NCBI GenBank assembly: GCA_017449265.1
Contig: JAFSJW010000089.1
Coordinates: 105,673-169,672 of the forward strand
Direction of reading: 5' to 3'
DNA length: 64,000 bases
Source of the DNA: Treponema sp.
GTDB taxonomy: Bacteria; Spirochaetota; Spirochaetia; Treponematales; Treponemataceae
Part shown: piece by piece, positions 54,730 to 63,447 of the stretch
Position numbering within the stretch: the first letter of the stretch is position 1
How the letters are laid out: every line of letters begins with the position of its first letter
The notes under the pieces: model-generated
Seen by the model: only the letters and a program-made list of their open reading frames with translations
What the model was told of the DNA's origin: nothing
Databases searched by the model: none
Made by a program: the position numbers and the translations under genes

Positions 54730-55554
54730 ATGGCAATTCTTACGGTTTCAAGGCAGGTAGCATCTCTTGGAGATGAGATATGTCAGGCTGTCTCAGAAAA
54801 AATCGGGTACAAATTCATCACCCGCAGGGACATAGAAAGGCGCATAATCGAAATGGGATTTCCTGAGGAAAAATTCAGGACATTCGATGAGAAAAAGACG
54901 AATTTCTTTGCATCTCTTTCAAAAAGCCGCGATGAGTACCTGGATTACTTGCAGACAGCCATTCTTGAAGCCGCGCAAGAAGACTGCGTCCTTATCGGGC
55001 GCGGGGCGAACATCGTCCTCAAAGACCTTGCGAACCATATTTCCCTCAAATTTATATGCGATAAAAAAATCAGGACGGAGCGTCTTATGAGCGAGCACGG
55101 ATGGACGGAAAAAGACGCGCTCAGAAGAATCCACGAAAGCGACGAGAACCGCTCTTGGTTTCTGAAAAATTTTTTCAATGTAAGCCAGAACGACGACACG
55201 ATTTATCATGCCGTTCTGAATACGGGTCTTTTCGACATAAACACAGTCGTAGAATGCGTGTCATCAATAATCAAGAACTCTATTACAACAGAGGCAGAGG
55301 CTCTCGGAAAGGAAAAAGCCAGGGAGCTTCTGACTTCCCAGAAAGTTGTGAACACGCTCATCCTCAAAAACAAGCTGAACATTCTGTTTCTGAAAGCAGA
55401 GCGGACTGGCGAAAACACAATCATCCTGCACGGCGTGTGCGAAGAGCCGGACAGCGTTGAGAAAGCTATAAAAATACTGGAATCCGACGGAGAATTCACA
55501 GCGTATAAGTTCAAGTCGGCTATAAGCGTCTCAAAAGAACGAAGGATTCACTGA
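54730..55554 (+). CDS. Cytidylate kinase-like family protein
   Basis: 274 residues. The N-terminal ~200 residues match the cytidylate-kinase-like family (PF13189 type): ILTVSRQVASLGDEICQAV replaces a standard P-loop, then KIGYKFITRRDIE and LIGRGANIVLKD. The classic GxPGxGK motif is absent, as usual for this family, so nucleotide substrate is unknown. The last ~75 residues form a small beta-alpha domain that could bind a ligand. GGGGGAA precedes the ATG at 54730 (MAILTV); a TTG at 54718 is less likely. Confidence 0.75.
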   Translation: MAILTVSRQVASLGDEICQAVSEKIGYKFITRRDIERRIIEMGFPEEKFRTFDEKKTNFFASLSKSRDEYLDYLQTAILEAAQEDCVLIGRGANIVLKDLANHISLKFICDKKIRTERLMSEHGWTEKDALRRIHESDENRSWFLKNFFNVSQNDDTIYHAVLNTGLFDINTVVECVSSIIKNSITTEAEALGKEKARELLTSQKVVNTLILKNKLNILFLKAERTGENTIILHGVCEEPDSVEKAIKILESDGEFTAYKFKSAISVSKERRIH

Positions 55555-55556
55555 AA

Positions 55557-56291
55557 GTGACTTTTCCTTCATCGCTCCTAGTTTTCCTTACTTTCTTCTT
55601 TCTTGGCGGAACTGCCGGAAACGCCGTCCGCATGGTGCGCGACAAGCTTCTCTGGGAGCGCAAACTTTCGCTCAGGCGCAAGTCATTCCGGTTCTCTGCC
55701 ATGTGCGTAAGTTTTTCGCTCGCAGTAGCCTTGTTCGCATCCCTTTTGATTTTGGCGAACAAAACAGCTCTATTTGATTTCAAACTCCTTTCGTTCAGAC
55801 CATCCGTTACAGAAATCCTGTTTTTCGCAAAATCATTTTTTCTCGGATTTCTTGCCGCATTGTTCCTGAAAATCGCGCTCCCGCTTTTACCAGCTGTTTT
55901 TGCTTTCTTGTGGATTTTTTCTTATGCGCATTTGTCGGCCCGTTTTTTTTGCGAAAAGGATTTCATCGAAACAATCGTGCAGGAAAAATCCGTCAAAATC
56001 GGAGGAAAGAATTACAGTCCGGAAATTTCTCTGAAAGTCACATCATTCCGCCTTCCAGAAACATTCATAATCCCAGTGCGACGAAACTGGTACGATGTTC
56101 AGGGCGCAAAGAAAAAAACTTCCGCCAAAGACTCAGCAAAGAAAAAGTCGCTCGTATCTGCGCAATATGACGCGCTTTTTGAGAAGAACAAGCAGAGCCT
56201 GAGCGTGCAAATGCCAGAAGAGAATGTGTTTCCGTCCTTGTACACGCTGAGGTTTAAGGACAGAAAAGCGTTCTTCAAAAAAGAGCTTTAA
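55557..56291 (+). CDS. Membrane protein of unknown function
   Basis: 244 residues. Three or four hydrophobic segments in the first half (about 3-20, 47-67, 83-103, 106-128), then a hydrophilic C-terminal half with Lys-rich stretches (GAKKKTSAKDSAKKKS). Start is GTG at 55557, two bases after the stop of the cytidylate-kinase-like gene, so they are probably co-transcribed. I recognise no family. Its 3' end meets the convergent gntR gene with only two bases between. Confidence 0.6.
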   Translation: MTFPSSLLVFLTFFFLGGTAGNAVRMVRDKLLWERKLSLRRKSFRFSAMCVSFSLAVALFASLLILANKTALFDFKLLSFRPSVTEILFFAKSFFLGFLAALFLKIALPLLPAVFAFLWIFSYAHLSARFFCEKDFIETIVQEKSVKIGGKNYSPEISLKVTSFRLPETFIIPVRRNWYDVQGAKKKTSAKDSAKKKSLVSAQYDALFEKNKQSLSVQMPEENVFPSLYTLRFKDRKAFFKKEL

Positions 56292-56293
56292 GC

Positions 56294-57010
56294 TCAAAGA
56301 CCTCCGAGCAATTCCTTGAACCTGTCCTCGTCCGACTGGGAGTCAATCACGAAATAGTCAGGATAATCTTTTATGAGCTGGGGCTTTTGTGTTTCAAGAT
56401 TGTGCATATGCGAGCTGATATAGCTTTTTGCAAAATCCTTGTCCCCTTCCTGTAGCGATGACAAAATCTTCTGGTGCTGCAAAATAGTCGCCATCATTAT
56501 GTCTTTGTCCCAGATTGTAACAAGGCGTATTCGGGCGTAATTGTTGCTTCTGTTCTCGATTATCTCCCAGCTCAAGCTCTGGTTTGTTATCATAAACATA
56601 TATTTGTGAAAATCATTATCCAGCTTTATGAGCGAGTTGTAATCGCAGTTTTTTACGGTTGCCCTTTGCATCTCGATATTCTGCTCAAGCTGAAGGAAAT
56701 CTTTTTTTGTGCATTTTCCCATAAGCAAATCAATGTTGGCACATTCAAGGCTTTCCCTGACAAAACGCTCCTGCTCCACTTTGCTGAAATCAATTTTTGA
56801 AACTACGGTCTCTTTTTGCGGATAAATATCAAGAAGGCCATCGCGCTGGAGCCTTATGAACGCCTCCCGAACAGGAGTGCGGCTCACATTGAGCTTTTCG
56901 GCAATTTCTTTCGCGCTTATCACAGTGCCGGGCTTGAGCTTAAGATACATTATGTTGCTTCTGAGAGCATTGTATACGGCTGACTGCGCGCTTGAATCGT
57001 TTTTGTCCAT
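56294..57010 (-). CDS. GntR-family regulator, FadR/FCD subfamily
   Basis: 238 residues. The winged helix-turn-helix covers about 10-75 (AVYNALRSNIMYLKLKPGTVISAKEIAEKLNVSRTPVREA...), the FCD ligand-binding domain covers about 85-225 with metal-ligand-like Asp and His residues (ANIDLLMGKC, LDNDFHKYMF, QHQKIL). Members of this group sense sugar acids such as uronates. It is divergent from the TRAP-uxuAB genes, and a perfect 26-bp palindrome at 57274-57299 in the dctP promoter is the likely operator. Uronate or a pathway intermediate (fructuronate, mannonate or KDG) is the expected signal. Confidence 0.9.
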   Translation of the reverse strand: MDKNDSSAQSAVYNALRSNIMYLKLKPGTVISAKEIAEKLNVSRTPVREAFIRLQRDGLLDIYPQKETVVSKIDFSKVEQERFVRESLECANIDLLMGKCTKKDFLQLEQNIEMQRATVKNCDYNSLIKLDNDFHKYMFMITNQSLSWEIIENRSNNYARIRLVTIWDKDIMMATILQHQKILSSLQEGDKDFAKSYISSHMHNLETQKPQLIKDYPDYFVIDSQSDEDRFKELLGGL

Positions 57011-57315
57011 AAAATCTTCCCCTTTTTACATGAATTTTGTCATTTGTTATAGAAAAAAATGCGTTCACGGTCATTTACCACTGTATTACAACAAACAGAT
57101 TAATAATAATGACCGCACGAAACGAATTTTCAGACAGTCCGTTTCTGAATAAAGTCGTCGTAGTTAAAAAAAAAGGGACTGAACAAAATGTAGCAGACTT
57201 TTTAAACAGCCGCAAGTATTTGAAAAAAAATTTAATTTTTTTTTTGAAATTTGCTTGACAACTGATTATAGATGAACTAACATACTAGTATGTTAGTTCA
57301 AAAAGGGGGACTATT
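57011..57315. other. Divergent promoter region between gntR and dctP
   Basis: No gene seen. It holds an inverted repeat CGGTCATT...AATGACCG near 57069-57116, homopolymer runs, and the dctP promoter with operator at 57255-57299. Confidence 0.6.
57255..57299 (+). promoter_or_regulatory. dctP promoter with perfect 26-bp palindrome (probable GntR operator)
   Basis: TTGACA (57255-57260), 17-bp spacer, then TAACAT as -10. The palindrome GAACTAACATACT/AGTATGTTAGTTC (57274-57299) covers the -10 and start point. AAGGGGG follows before the ATG. Its ATACTAGTAT centre is compatible with FadR-type sites. Confidence 0.7.
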
Positions 57316-58314
57316 ATGAAAAAATCGATTGTATATTCCGTTGGTGCATTGCTTCTGTGTGGAATCATGCTTCCGTCATGTAACAAAAAAGCAGGAAGCG
57401 ATGCAAAGATTCCGGTAACTTTTGCCGGAACCGAGGCCGCTACAACAGGTCAGAGCCGCATGATGCAGTCTGTGGCCGACAAGCTCAACGCCACAGGCCG
57501 ATTCAATGCCACAGTTCAGGTTGCAGGTGCTCTTTCAGGAGACACTGATGCTCTCGTAACTCAGGCAAAGCTGGGAATCAGCCTTGTCGTTCCAAGTGAC
57601 CCAGGTCGTCTTGCAAGCCAGTTCAAGATTCCGGACATGAATATCCTCATGGCTCCATACATTCTTACAGACCCGGCTATGCTCAAAAAACTTCCTGACA
57701 CGGCTCTGTTCAAAGAATGGCAGAAAGAGCTTGAGAAACAGGGAATCGTCTACATCACGAATATGTACAATGGATTCAGATGCTTCTACACAACAACACC
57801 TGTAAAGCATGTAAGCGACCTTGCGGGATTAAGAATCCGAGGCTTCGGAAACGCAATCGGAAACAACCTGGCAAAATATCTTGGATTTGCCAACATCGGT
57901 ATTTCATGGGGCGAAGTTTTCCCAGGAATCCAGCAGAAAACGCTCGATGGTTGTGAAGTTCAGGTTGCCACCGCAGACGGCTCACGATTGTACGAAGTCA
58001 CAAAGAACCTTGCTATGACAAAACACTATATGCTTCAGTCAGCTTTCGTTTGTTCAGCAGCGTTCTATAACAGTATGTCACCCTCAGACAGAGAGCTTTT
58101 CACCAAAACCATGCGCGACGCAGCCGTTGAATATGGCTCAATTATCCAGAGCGAAGAAAGCGGCTACTACGAGAACATGAAGAAAAATGGTGTCACAATC
58201 ACTGAAGTTGATATAGCTGAGTTCCAGAAGGCAATTGAGCCACTTTACACAAACAATGACCTCAAATTCTCTGCAGGTCTTAAAGAAAGGCTCTTCAAAG
58301 AACTCGGTCAATAA
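57316..58314 (+). CDS. dctP: TRAP transporter solute-binding protein (DctP family)
   Basis: 332 residues. Lipoprotein signal with Cys22 (IMLPSCNKK), unusual for TRAP binding proteins of Gram-negatives but normal in Treponema. The DctP fold is visible: GTEAATTGQSRMMQSVADKL near the N terminus, the conserved Arg-containing segment LAGLRIRGFGNAIGNN (Arg in contact with the substrate carboxylate) and LDGCEVQVATADGSRLYEVTK. Expected ligand: a hexuronate (glucuronate or galacturonate), inferred from the uxuAB genes downstream. A hairpin with T-run separates it from dctQ, which should make it more abundant than the permease. Confidence 0.93.
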   Translation: MKKSIVYSVGALLLCGIMLPSCNKKAGSDAKIPVTFAGTEAATTGQSRMMQSVADKLNATGRFNATVQVAGALSGDTDALVTQAKLGISLVVPSDPGRLASQFKIPDMNILMAPYILTDPAMLKKLPDTALFKEWQKELEKQGIVYITNMYNGFRCFYTTTPVKHVSDLAGLRIRGFGNAIGNNLAKYLGFANIGISWGEVFPGIQQKTLDGCEVQVATADGSRLYEVTKNLAMTKHYMLQSAFVCSAAFYNSMSPSDRELFTKTMRDAAVEYGSIIQSEESGYYENMKKNGVTITEVDIAEFQKAIEPLYTNNDLKFSAGLKERLFKELGQ

Positions 58315-58332
58315 AATTTAGCTCCTTAATTC

Positions 58333-58382
58333 GGGTTTGCGTTTCCACAACTAACCTCATGGAGCGCAAGCCTGTTTTTTTT
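58333..58382 (+). terminator. Partial terminator / attenuator between dctP and dctQ
   Basis: GGTTTGCG (58334-58341) pairs with CGCAAGCC (58365-58372), with one G-T pair, plus inner TCC/GGA; eight T follow. Such structures lower permease expression relative to the binding protein. Confidence 0.7.
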
Positions 58383-58410
58383 ACCCAAAAAAAATCAAAA
58401 AGGTCTTTTT

Positions 58411-58899
58411 ATGAAGAAATTTTACGAAAACTTCTGCAAGGTTGAGACCGCAATTTGCGGAATTGGATTCATTCTACTTGTCATCCTTGTTTTTGGTTCG
58501 GCAATTCTGAGATTTTTCCGAATGTCGATGGCATGGAACATTGACCTTGCTATGCTTCTGCTGGCCTGGAGCTCGTTCCTCGGGGCAGACATCGCATGGC
58601 GCAAGGGACAGCTGATTGGCATTGACCTTGTGACAAGATACTTCCCTAAGAAAATTCAGAAATTGGTTATGATTGCAGTCTATGCGGTAATTCTTTCAGT
58701 AACGGTCATCATCTGCATTTACGGTATAAGACTTTCATGGACAGAACGGCTGAGAACATTCCAGTCGCTCCCCATACCTTACTCGCTCGTAAACCTGAGC
58801 CTTGTGGTTGCGACTTTCTCAATGTCAATTTCTACGGTCGTAAAAATCAAAAATTGCGTCGTTCACTTTAACAAAGTAGACGAAGGGGGCGAAAAATGA
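58411..58899 (+). CDS. dctQ: TRAP transporter small permease (DctQ family)
   Basis: 162 residues with four membrane helices (about 13-32, 42-62, 84-105, 122-144), the usual number. The segment SMAWNIDLAMLLLAWSSFLGADIAWRKGQLIGID region is typical of DctQ. It supports the large permease DctM in sodium-driven uptake. It overlaps dctM by four bases (ATGA at 58896), so the two are translationally coupled. Confidence 0.93.
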   Translation: MKKFYENFCKVETAICGIGFILLVILVFGSAILRFFRMSMAWNIDLAMLLLAWSSFLGADIAWRKGQLIGIDLVTRYFPKKIQKLVMIAVYAVILSVTVIICIYGIRLSWTERLRTFQSLPIPYSLVNLSLVVATFSMSISTVVKIKNCVVHFNKVDEGGEK

Positions 58900-60191
58900 G
58901 TCTCTTGCTTATATGTTTTGTTGTGTTCTTGCTGATGGGAATGCCCATTGCGTTCGTCATCGGAATTGCAGGATTCGCTTTTTTCCTGAGTCAGCCAATC
59001 CTTCCGTTTGAGGCCGCCGTCCAGATGGTAGTCCTCCAAAGCCAGTCATTTGCGTTCCTTGCCGTACCGTTCTTCATCTTCGCCGGAAACTTGATGAATG
59101 TATCTGGAATTACGGACCAGCTTCTGAGTCTTGCGCGTCTTTTGACAAGAAGAATGTACGGCGGCACTGCCCAGATTTCAGTCGTCATGTCAACTTTGAT
59201 GGGCGGTGTTTCAGGTTCTGCCACAGCCGATGCCGCAATGGAGACTAGAATCCTTGCGCCTGAGATGATTAAGCGCGGCTACACAAAAGGCTACATCTGC
59301 TCCGTAAACTGCCTTACGGCTCTTATCACCGCCACGATTCCGCCGAGCCTTGGTCTTATCATCTTTGGCTTCGTCGGAGAGGTTTCAATCGGGCGTCTTT
59401 TTGCGGCAGGTATCGTGCCTGGAGCTTTGATGATGGTTTTCCTTATGGGAACAACCACAATCACTAGCAGACTGCGCAAATTCGACCCGCCAGCCGTCGA
59501 TGCGCCGAAGCTCACCGTTCGCGAAGTTCTGGATAATCTCCGCGTTTCAATCTGGGCTTTGCTTTTCCCGATTATCCTGATTGTAGGAATCAGGTTCGGT
59601 GTTTTCACACCATCTGAATCAGGAGCATTTGCGGTAATTTACGCTCTTGTCGTAGGAAAATTCGTCTACAAAAAGCTCAACTGGGAGAACTTCAAGGAAG
59701 CATTGATTACGACAATCAAGGACAACGGGGCGATTATGCTTATTATTGCGATGAGCGGTCCGTTCAGCTATGCGATTACATGGGTAAAACTCCCAGCCGC
59801 GCTCAGTTCGCTCATTTTCGGAATCACGGAGCAACCTCAGATTTTGACATTGCTTATGCTCGGATTTTTGTTCATAATAGGTATGTTCGTTGATTCAAAT
59901 GTAAGCTTCCTTCTTCTTACGCCAATCTTCCTTCCGATGATTACCAGCGTTGGAATGGACCCCGTTCACTTCGGAGTTCTTATGGCTACGATAGTAACTC
60001 TGGGAGTAATGACACCGCCTATTGGCTCTGCGTTGTACACGGTTTGCGGAATCATCGACTGTCCGCCTGAAGAATACACTAAGGAAAGTCTTCCGTTTTT
60101 GTGCGCGATTTTGCTGGAACTTGCGATTCTGGTATTCTTCCCAAAACTCGTTCTGTTCATTCCGAACATGATTTTTGGTGTTGCTGGCTAA
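58896..60191 (+). CDS. dctM: TRAP transporter large permease (DctM family)
   Basis: 431 residues, about twelve membrane helices; forms the transport channel. Characteristic: AVPFFIFAGNLMNVSGIT, VSTLMGGVSGSATADAAMETRI with the helical hairpin, ATIPPSLGLIIFGF, and GVMTPPIGSALYTVCGI in the second half. With DctP and DctQ it imports an organic acid, here probably a hexuronate, coupled to sodium. It is followed by a 253-bp gap full of inverted repeats before uxuA. Confidence 0.95.
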   Translation: MSLLLICFVVFLLMGMPIAFVIGIAGFAFFLSQPILPFEAAVQMVVLQSQSFAFLAVPFFIFAGNLMNVSGITDQLLSLARLLTRRMYGGTAQISVVMSTLMGGVSGSATADAAMETRILAPEMIKRGYTKGYICSVNCLTALITATIPPSLGLIIFGFVGEVSIGRLFAAGIVPGALMMVFLMGTTTITSRLRKFDPPAVDAPKLTVREVLDNLRVSIWALLFPIILIVGIRFGVFTPSESGAFAVIYALVVGKFVYKKLNWENFKEALITTIKDNGAIMLIIAMSGPFSYAITWVKLPAALSSLIFGITEQPQILTLLMLGFLFIIGMFVDSNVSFLLLTPIFLPMITSVGMDPVHFGVLMATIVTLGVMTPPIGSALYTVCGIIDCPPEEYTKESLPFLCAILLELAILVFFPKLVLFIPNMIFGVAG

Positions 60192-60202
60192 AGTGAGATA
60201 CA

Positions 60203-60391
60203 AGGAGACATGATAAAATTACATACAACACTTCGTGTTGTGTTCATAGTTGAAATTATTTTGAACTGTGCTTACGCAAATGAGAATCCGTGTAATTTTG
60301 TCATGTACTAACACGGAGTTTATAAGGAGGCATGATAAAATTACATCCATGTAATTTTATCATGAGCAGATTTTGCCGTTGGCAAAACTGC
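60203..60391. repeat. Nested inverted repeats between dctM and uxuA
   Basis: Outer pair CATGATAAAATTACA (60209-60223)/TGTAATTTTGTCATG (60291-60305), with ACAACAC-TTC-GTGTTGT inside. Next, a 16-bp perfect pair CATGATAAAATTACAT (60331-60346)/ATGTAATTTTATCATG (60349-60364) with a two-base loop. Then GCAG-TTTTGCC/GGCAAAA-CTGC (60366-60391). The left arm of the first unit is repeated directly as AAGGAGRCATGATAAAATTACAT. Confidence 0.75.
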
Positions 60392-60444
60392 GATTTCGTG
60401 CCTCCTGCACGGCCGCTAACGCGGAGCTTTTAAAGGAGTTTTTT

Positions 60445-61521
60445 ATGAAAATGACAATGAGATGGTTCGGGTCAAAATATGACACCGTAACTTTAAAACA
60501 AATCCGCCAGACAGCTTATGTAAAAGGAGTAATTTCAACGCTTTACAACAAAATGCCGGGCGAGCTTTGGACAGAAGAAGAAATCAAGTCGCTCAAAAAT
60601 GAAGTTGAGGCAGAAGGTCTTACACTTGACGGAATTGAGAGCGTAAATGTTAGCGATGCGATTAAGACTGCTGGTGCTGACCGCGACAAGGACATTGACG
60701 CTTACATAAAAACGCTCGAAAACTTGGGAAAAAACGATATTCACATGGTCTGCTACAACTTCATGCCTGTTTTCGACTGGACCCGAACGGAGCTTGCAAG
60801 ACCAAGGCCTGACGGCTCTACGGTGATGGCTTACAGTCAGAAAACCGTGGATTCAATTGACCCCACAAAAATGTTCGACAGCATAGCAAACGATATGAAC
60901 GGAACCGTAATGCCAGGCTGGGAGCCTGAGCGAATGGCAAAAATCAAGGATTTGTTCAAAATGTACGAAGGTACCACAGCCGACGACCTTTTCGACAGGC
61001 TCAAATACTTCCTTGATGCGATTATGCCTGTATGCGACAAGTACGATATAAACATGGCGATTCATCCGGACGATCCTTCATGGAGCGTTTTCGGGCTTCC
61101 GAGAATCATCACGAGCCTTCCGAACATTCAGCGGATGATGAAAATGACTGACAACCCGCACAACGGAATCACTTTCTGTGCAGGAAGCTACGGAACGAAC
61201 CCGGACAATGACCTTCCGGCTATGATTCGCGCGCTCAAAGGCAGGATTCACTTTGCGCATGTGCGAAATTTGCAGTTCAATGACGGAAGAAACGACTTTG
61301 AGGAAGCAGCTCATCTTTCCAGTGATGGCTCTTTCGATATGTACGAGATTGTGAAAGCTTTGTACGACATTGGCTTTGAAGGCCCTATCCGCCCTGACCA
61401 CGGACGAATGATTTGGGGCGAAAAGGCAATGCCTGGCTACGGCTTGTACGACAGGGCTTTGGGAGCTGCTTACATATGCGGTCTTTGGGAATCAATCGAA
61501 AAAGCGGAGGGACGAAAATGA
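60445..61521 (+). CDS. uxuA: Mannonate dehydratase
   Basis: 358 residues. Removes water from D-mannonate to give 2-keto-3-deoxygluconate in hexuronate breakdown. MKMTMRWFGSKYDTVTLKQIRQ is the usual start of the family; later VCYNFMPVFDWTRTEL, MAIHPDDPSW (metal ligand His), GITFCAGSYGTNPDND (Cys ligand), FAHVRNLQF (His) and IRPDHGRMIWGE (Asp, His) supply metal and catalytic residues. The ATG at 60445 follows AAAGGAG. The uxuB start overlaps its stop, so the two enzymes are made together. Confidence 0.96.
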   Translation: MKMTMRWFGSKYDTVTLKQIRQTAYVKGVISTLYNKMPGELWTEEEIKSLKNEVEAEGLTLDGIESVNVSDAIKTAGADRDKDIDAYIKTLENLGKNDIHMVCYNFMPVFDWTRTELARPRPDGSTVMAYSQKTVDSIDPTKMFDSIANDMNGTVMPGWEPERMAKIKDLFKMYEGTTADDLFDRLKYFLDAIMPVCDKYDINMAIHPDDPSWSVFGLPRIITSLPNIQRMMKMTDNPHNGITFCAGSYGTNPDNDLPAMIRALKGRIHFAHVRNLQFNDGRNDFEEAAHLSSDGSFDMYEIVKALYDIGFEGPIRPDHGRMIWGEKAMPGYGLYDRALGAAYICGLWESIEKAEGRK

Positions 61522-63128
61522 AACTTACTCTTGAAGGATTGAAGGACGCTTCGGCTTGGGAAAAAGCCGGAGTCACCCTTCCAAAATACGATATTGCCGC
61601 CATGCGCGCACAAACAGCACGGAACCCAGCTTGGGTGCATTTCGGAGCAGGAAATATTTTCCGTATGTTCATCGGCGGAATTGCGGACAGTCTTCTTTCT
61701 CAGGGACTGAGCAAGACCGGAATCGTCTGTGCCGAGACTTTCAGCTTTGACATGATTGAAGAGATTTACAAGCCTTACGACAATCTTGTTCTTGGCGTAA
61801 CTTTAAGGCCTGACGGCTCGGTGTCAAAACAAGTCATCGCATCTCTTTCTGAGGCAATCAGCTCAACGCCTTCAAAAGCAGATTCTTGGGAACGGATGAA
61901 GCAGATTTTTTCTCAAAGCTCCCTCCAGCTAATCAGCTTTACGATTACAGAAAAAGGCTACGCGCTCAAAAATGCGGCGGGCGAATATTTCCAGTACATT
62001 AAGAGCGACATTGAGAAAGGTCCTGAAGAGGCAACAAGTGCTATGGCTCAGGTTACTTCCCTTTTGTACCACAGGTTCAAAAGCGGAAAACTTCCTCTTG
62101 CCGTTGTCTCTATGGACAACTGCTCCCACAACGGCGAGAAGCTCCAGAACTCTGTGGTGACTATGGCTGAAGAATGGTGCAAAAAAGGATTCGTCACAAA
62201 AGAGTTCATCGATTATCTGAACGATGAGAGCAAAATCACTTTCCCGTGGTCAATGATTGACAAAATCACTCCGCGCCCGAGCACGGATATTGGAAAGCAG
62301 CTTGAAGCTGCGGGAATCGAAAAGATGCAGCCGTTCGTTACGGAGAAAAAGACTTTCATCGCTCCGTTCGTAAACGCAGAAGGCCCGCAGTATCTTGTTA
62401 TTGAGGATAAATTCCCGAACGGAAGGCCGCAGCTTGAAAAAGCCGGCGTTTACATGACTGACCGCGATACCGTTAACAATGTTGAGCGGATGAAAGTGAC
62501 CACCTGCCTGAACCCTCTGCACACAGCCCTTGCGGTTTACGGCTGTCTTCTGAGTCACACTCTGATTGCAGACGAGATGAAAGACAAAGAGCTTTGCGAG
62601 CTTGTCAGAAGGATTGGTCCCGTGGAAGGAATGCCTGTCGTCACAGACCCAAAGATTCTTTCTCCGAAAGATTTCGTGAACGAAGTAATCAATGTGCGTC
62701 TTCCGAACCCGTTTGTTCCTGATACTCCGCAAAGAATCGCATGCGATACTTCACAAAAAGTCGGAATCCGTTTCGGAGAGACAATCAAGAGCTATGTTGC
62801 AAAAGAAGGAAGCGCGGCAAAACTTGATGCAATTCCCCTTGCAATCGCAGGCTGGTGCCGCTACCTTCTGGCAGTCGATGATAACGGAAAGGCTTTTGAG
62901 CTTTCTCCGGATCCTATGCTTCCAGAGCTTACGGCACAGCTCAAAGGCGTTGTCTGGGACAAGCCGGAAAGCTATTCCGGGCAGCTCAAACCGATTCTTT
63001 CAAATGCGAACATTTTCGGAAGCGATTTGTACAAAGCCGGTATTGGCGAAAAAATCGAGAGCTTGTTCAAAGAAGAGCTGGCTGGAGTCGGAGCCGTTCG
63101 CGCGACGCTCAAAAACCACCTGAAATAA
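61518..63128 (+). CDS. uxuB: Fructuronate reductase / mannitol dehydrogenase family
   Basis: 536 residues. Interconverts D-fructuronate and D-mannonate with NAD(H), supplying UxuA. N-terminal Rossmann part WVHFGAGNIFRMFIGGIAD; catalytic residues in TPRPSTDIG and KVTTCLNPLHTALAVYG (Lys, Asn, His). The position next to uxuA and the family layout favour fructuronate over mannitol or tagaturonate, though substrate choice cannot be read directly. It starts with ATG in an ATGA overlap with uxuA and ends in a hairpin at 63140. UxaC (uronate isomerase), KdgK and Eda are not in the window. Confidence 0.92.
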   Translation: MKLTLEGLKDASAWEKAGVTLPKYDIAAMRAQTARNPAWVHFGAGNIFRMFIGGIADSLLSQGLSKTGIVCAETFSFDMIEEIYKPYDNLVLGVTLRPDGSVSKQVIASLSEAISSTPSKADSWERMKQIFSQSSLQLISFTITEKGYALKNAAGEYFQYIKSDIEKGPEEATSAMAQVTSLLYHRFKSGKLPLAVVSMDNCSHNGEKLQNSVVTMAEEWCKKGFVTKEFIDYLNDESKITFPWSMIDKITPRPSTDIGKQLEAAGIEKMQPFVTEKKTFIAPFVNAEGPQYLVIEDKFPNGRPQLEKAGVYMTDRDTVNNVERMKVTTCLNPLHTALAVYGCLLSHTLIADEMKDKELCELVRRIGPVEGMPVVTDPKILSPKDFVNEVINVRLPNPFVPDTPQRIACDTSQKVGIRFGETIKSYVAKEGSAAKLDAIPLAIAGWCRYLLAVDDNGKAFELSPDPMLPELTAQLKGVVWDKPESYSGQLKPILSNANIFGSDLYKAGIGEKIESLFKEELAGVGAVRATLKNHLK

Positions 63129-63139
63129 CATAGTCAAAG

Positions 63140-63168
63140 TTAGCTCTGAGTTTCAAGCTCAGAGCTAA
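63140..63168 (+). terminator. Hairpin after uxuB
   Basis: TTAGCTCTGAG (63140-63150)/CTCAGAGCTAA (63158-63168), 11-bp perfect stem. No T-run follows, and a diverged copy starts the second tandem unit at 63448, so it may be part of the element rather than a simple terminator. Confidence 0.55.
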
Positions 63169-63177
63169 CTGCTTGGG

Positions 63178-63420
63178 GGCAGACCCAAGAGCAATCAGCC
63201 CCCAGTCGCAAAAAGTGCGCGCTTCCAGAAAAGACAGGGCTTTCCGCGCGGTGCAGGGTAATTGGTATTTGTCTCAGTCGCTACGCTTCTTCGCACCCTG
63301 CAAGTGCTCCAAGCCCTTCTGCTTTTCTTTACGCTGCGCACTTTTTGTATCGGATTGTTTGTTTGGGAACGCGGCCCCGACTCAGCCAGAGCTAGCAATC
63401 CGTTCTGAGTTTTAGAATCA
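63178..63420. repeat. Long hairpin element, tandem unit 1
   Basis: Basal stem CAAAAAGTGCGC (63209-63220)/GCGCACTTTTTG (63336-63347), 12 bp perfect; middle pairing GGGCTT/AAGCCC; upper stem GCAGGGT/ACCCTGC; apical sequence GTAATTGGTATTTGTCTCA (63258-63276). Shared right flank ends in ATCCGTTCTGAGTTTTAGAA (63398-63417). Confidence 0.75.
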
Positions 63421-63447
63421 ATCTGGGGGCAGCCGACCAAGCCCGAA

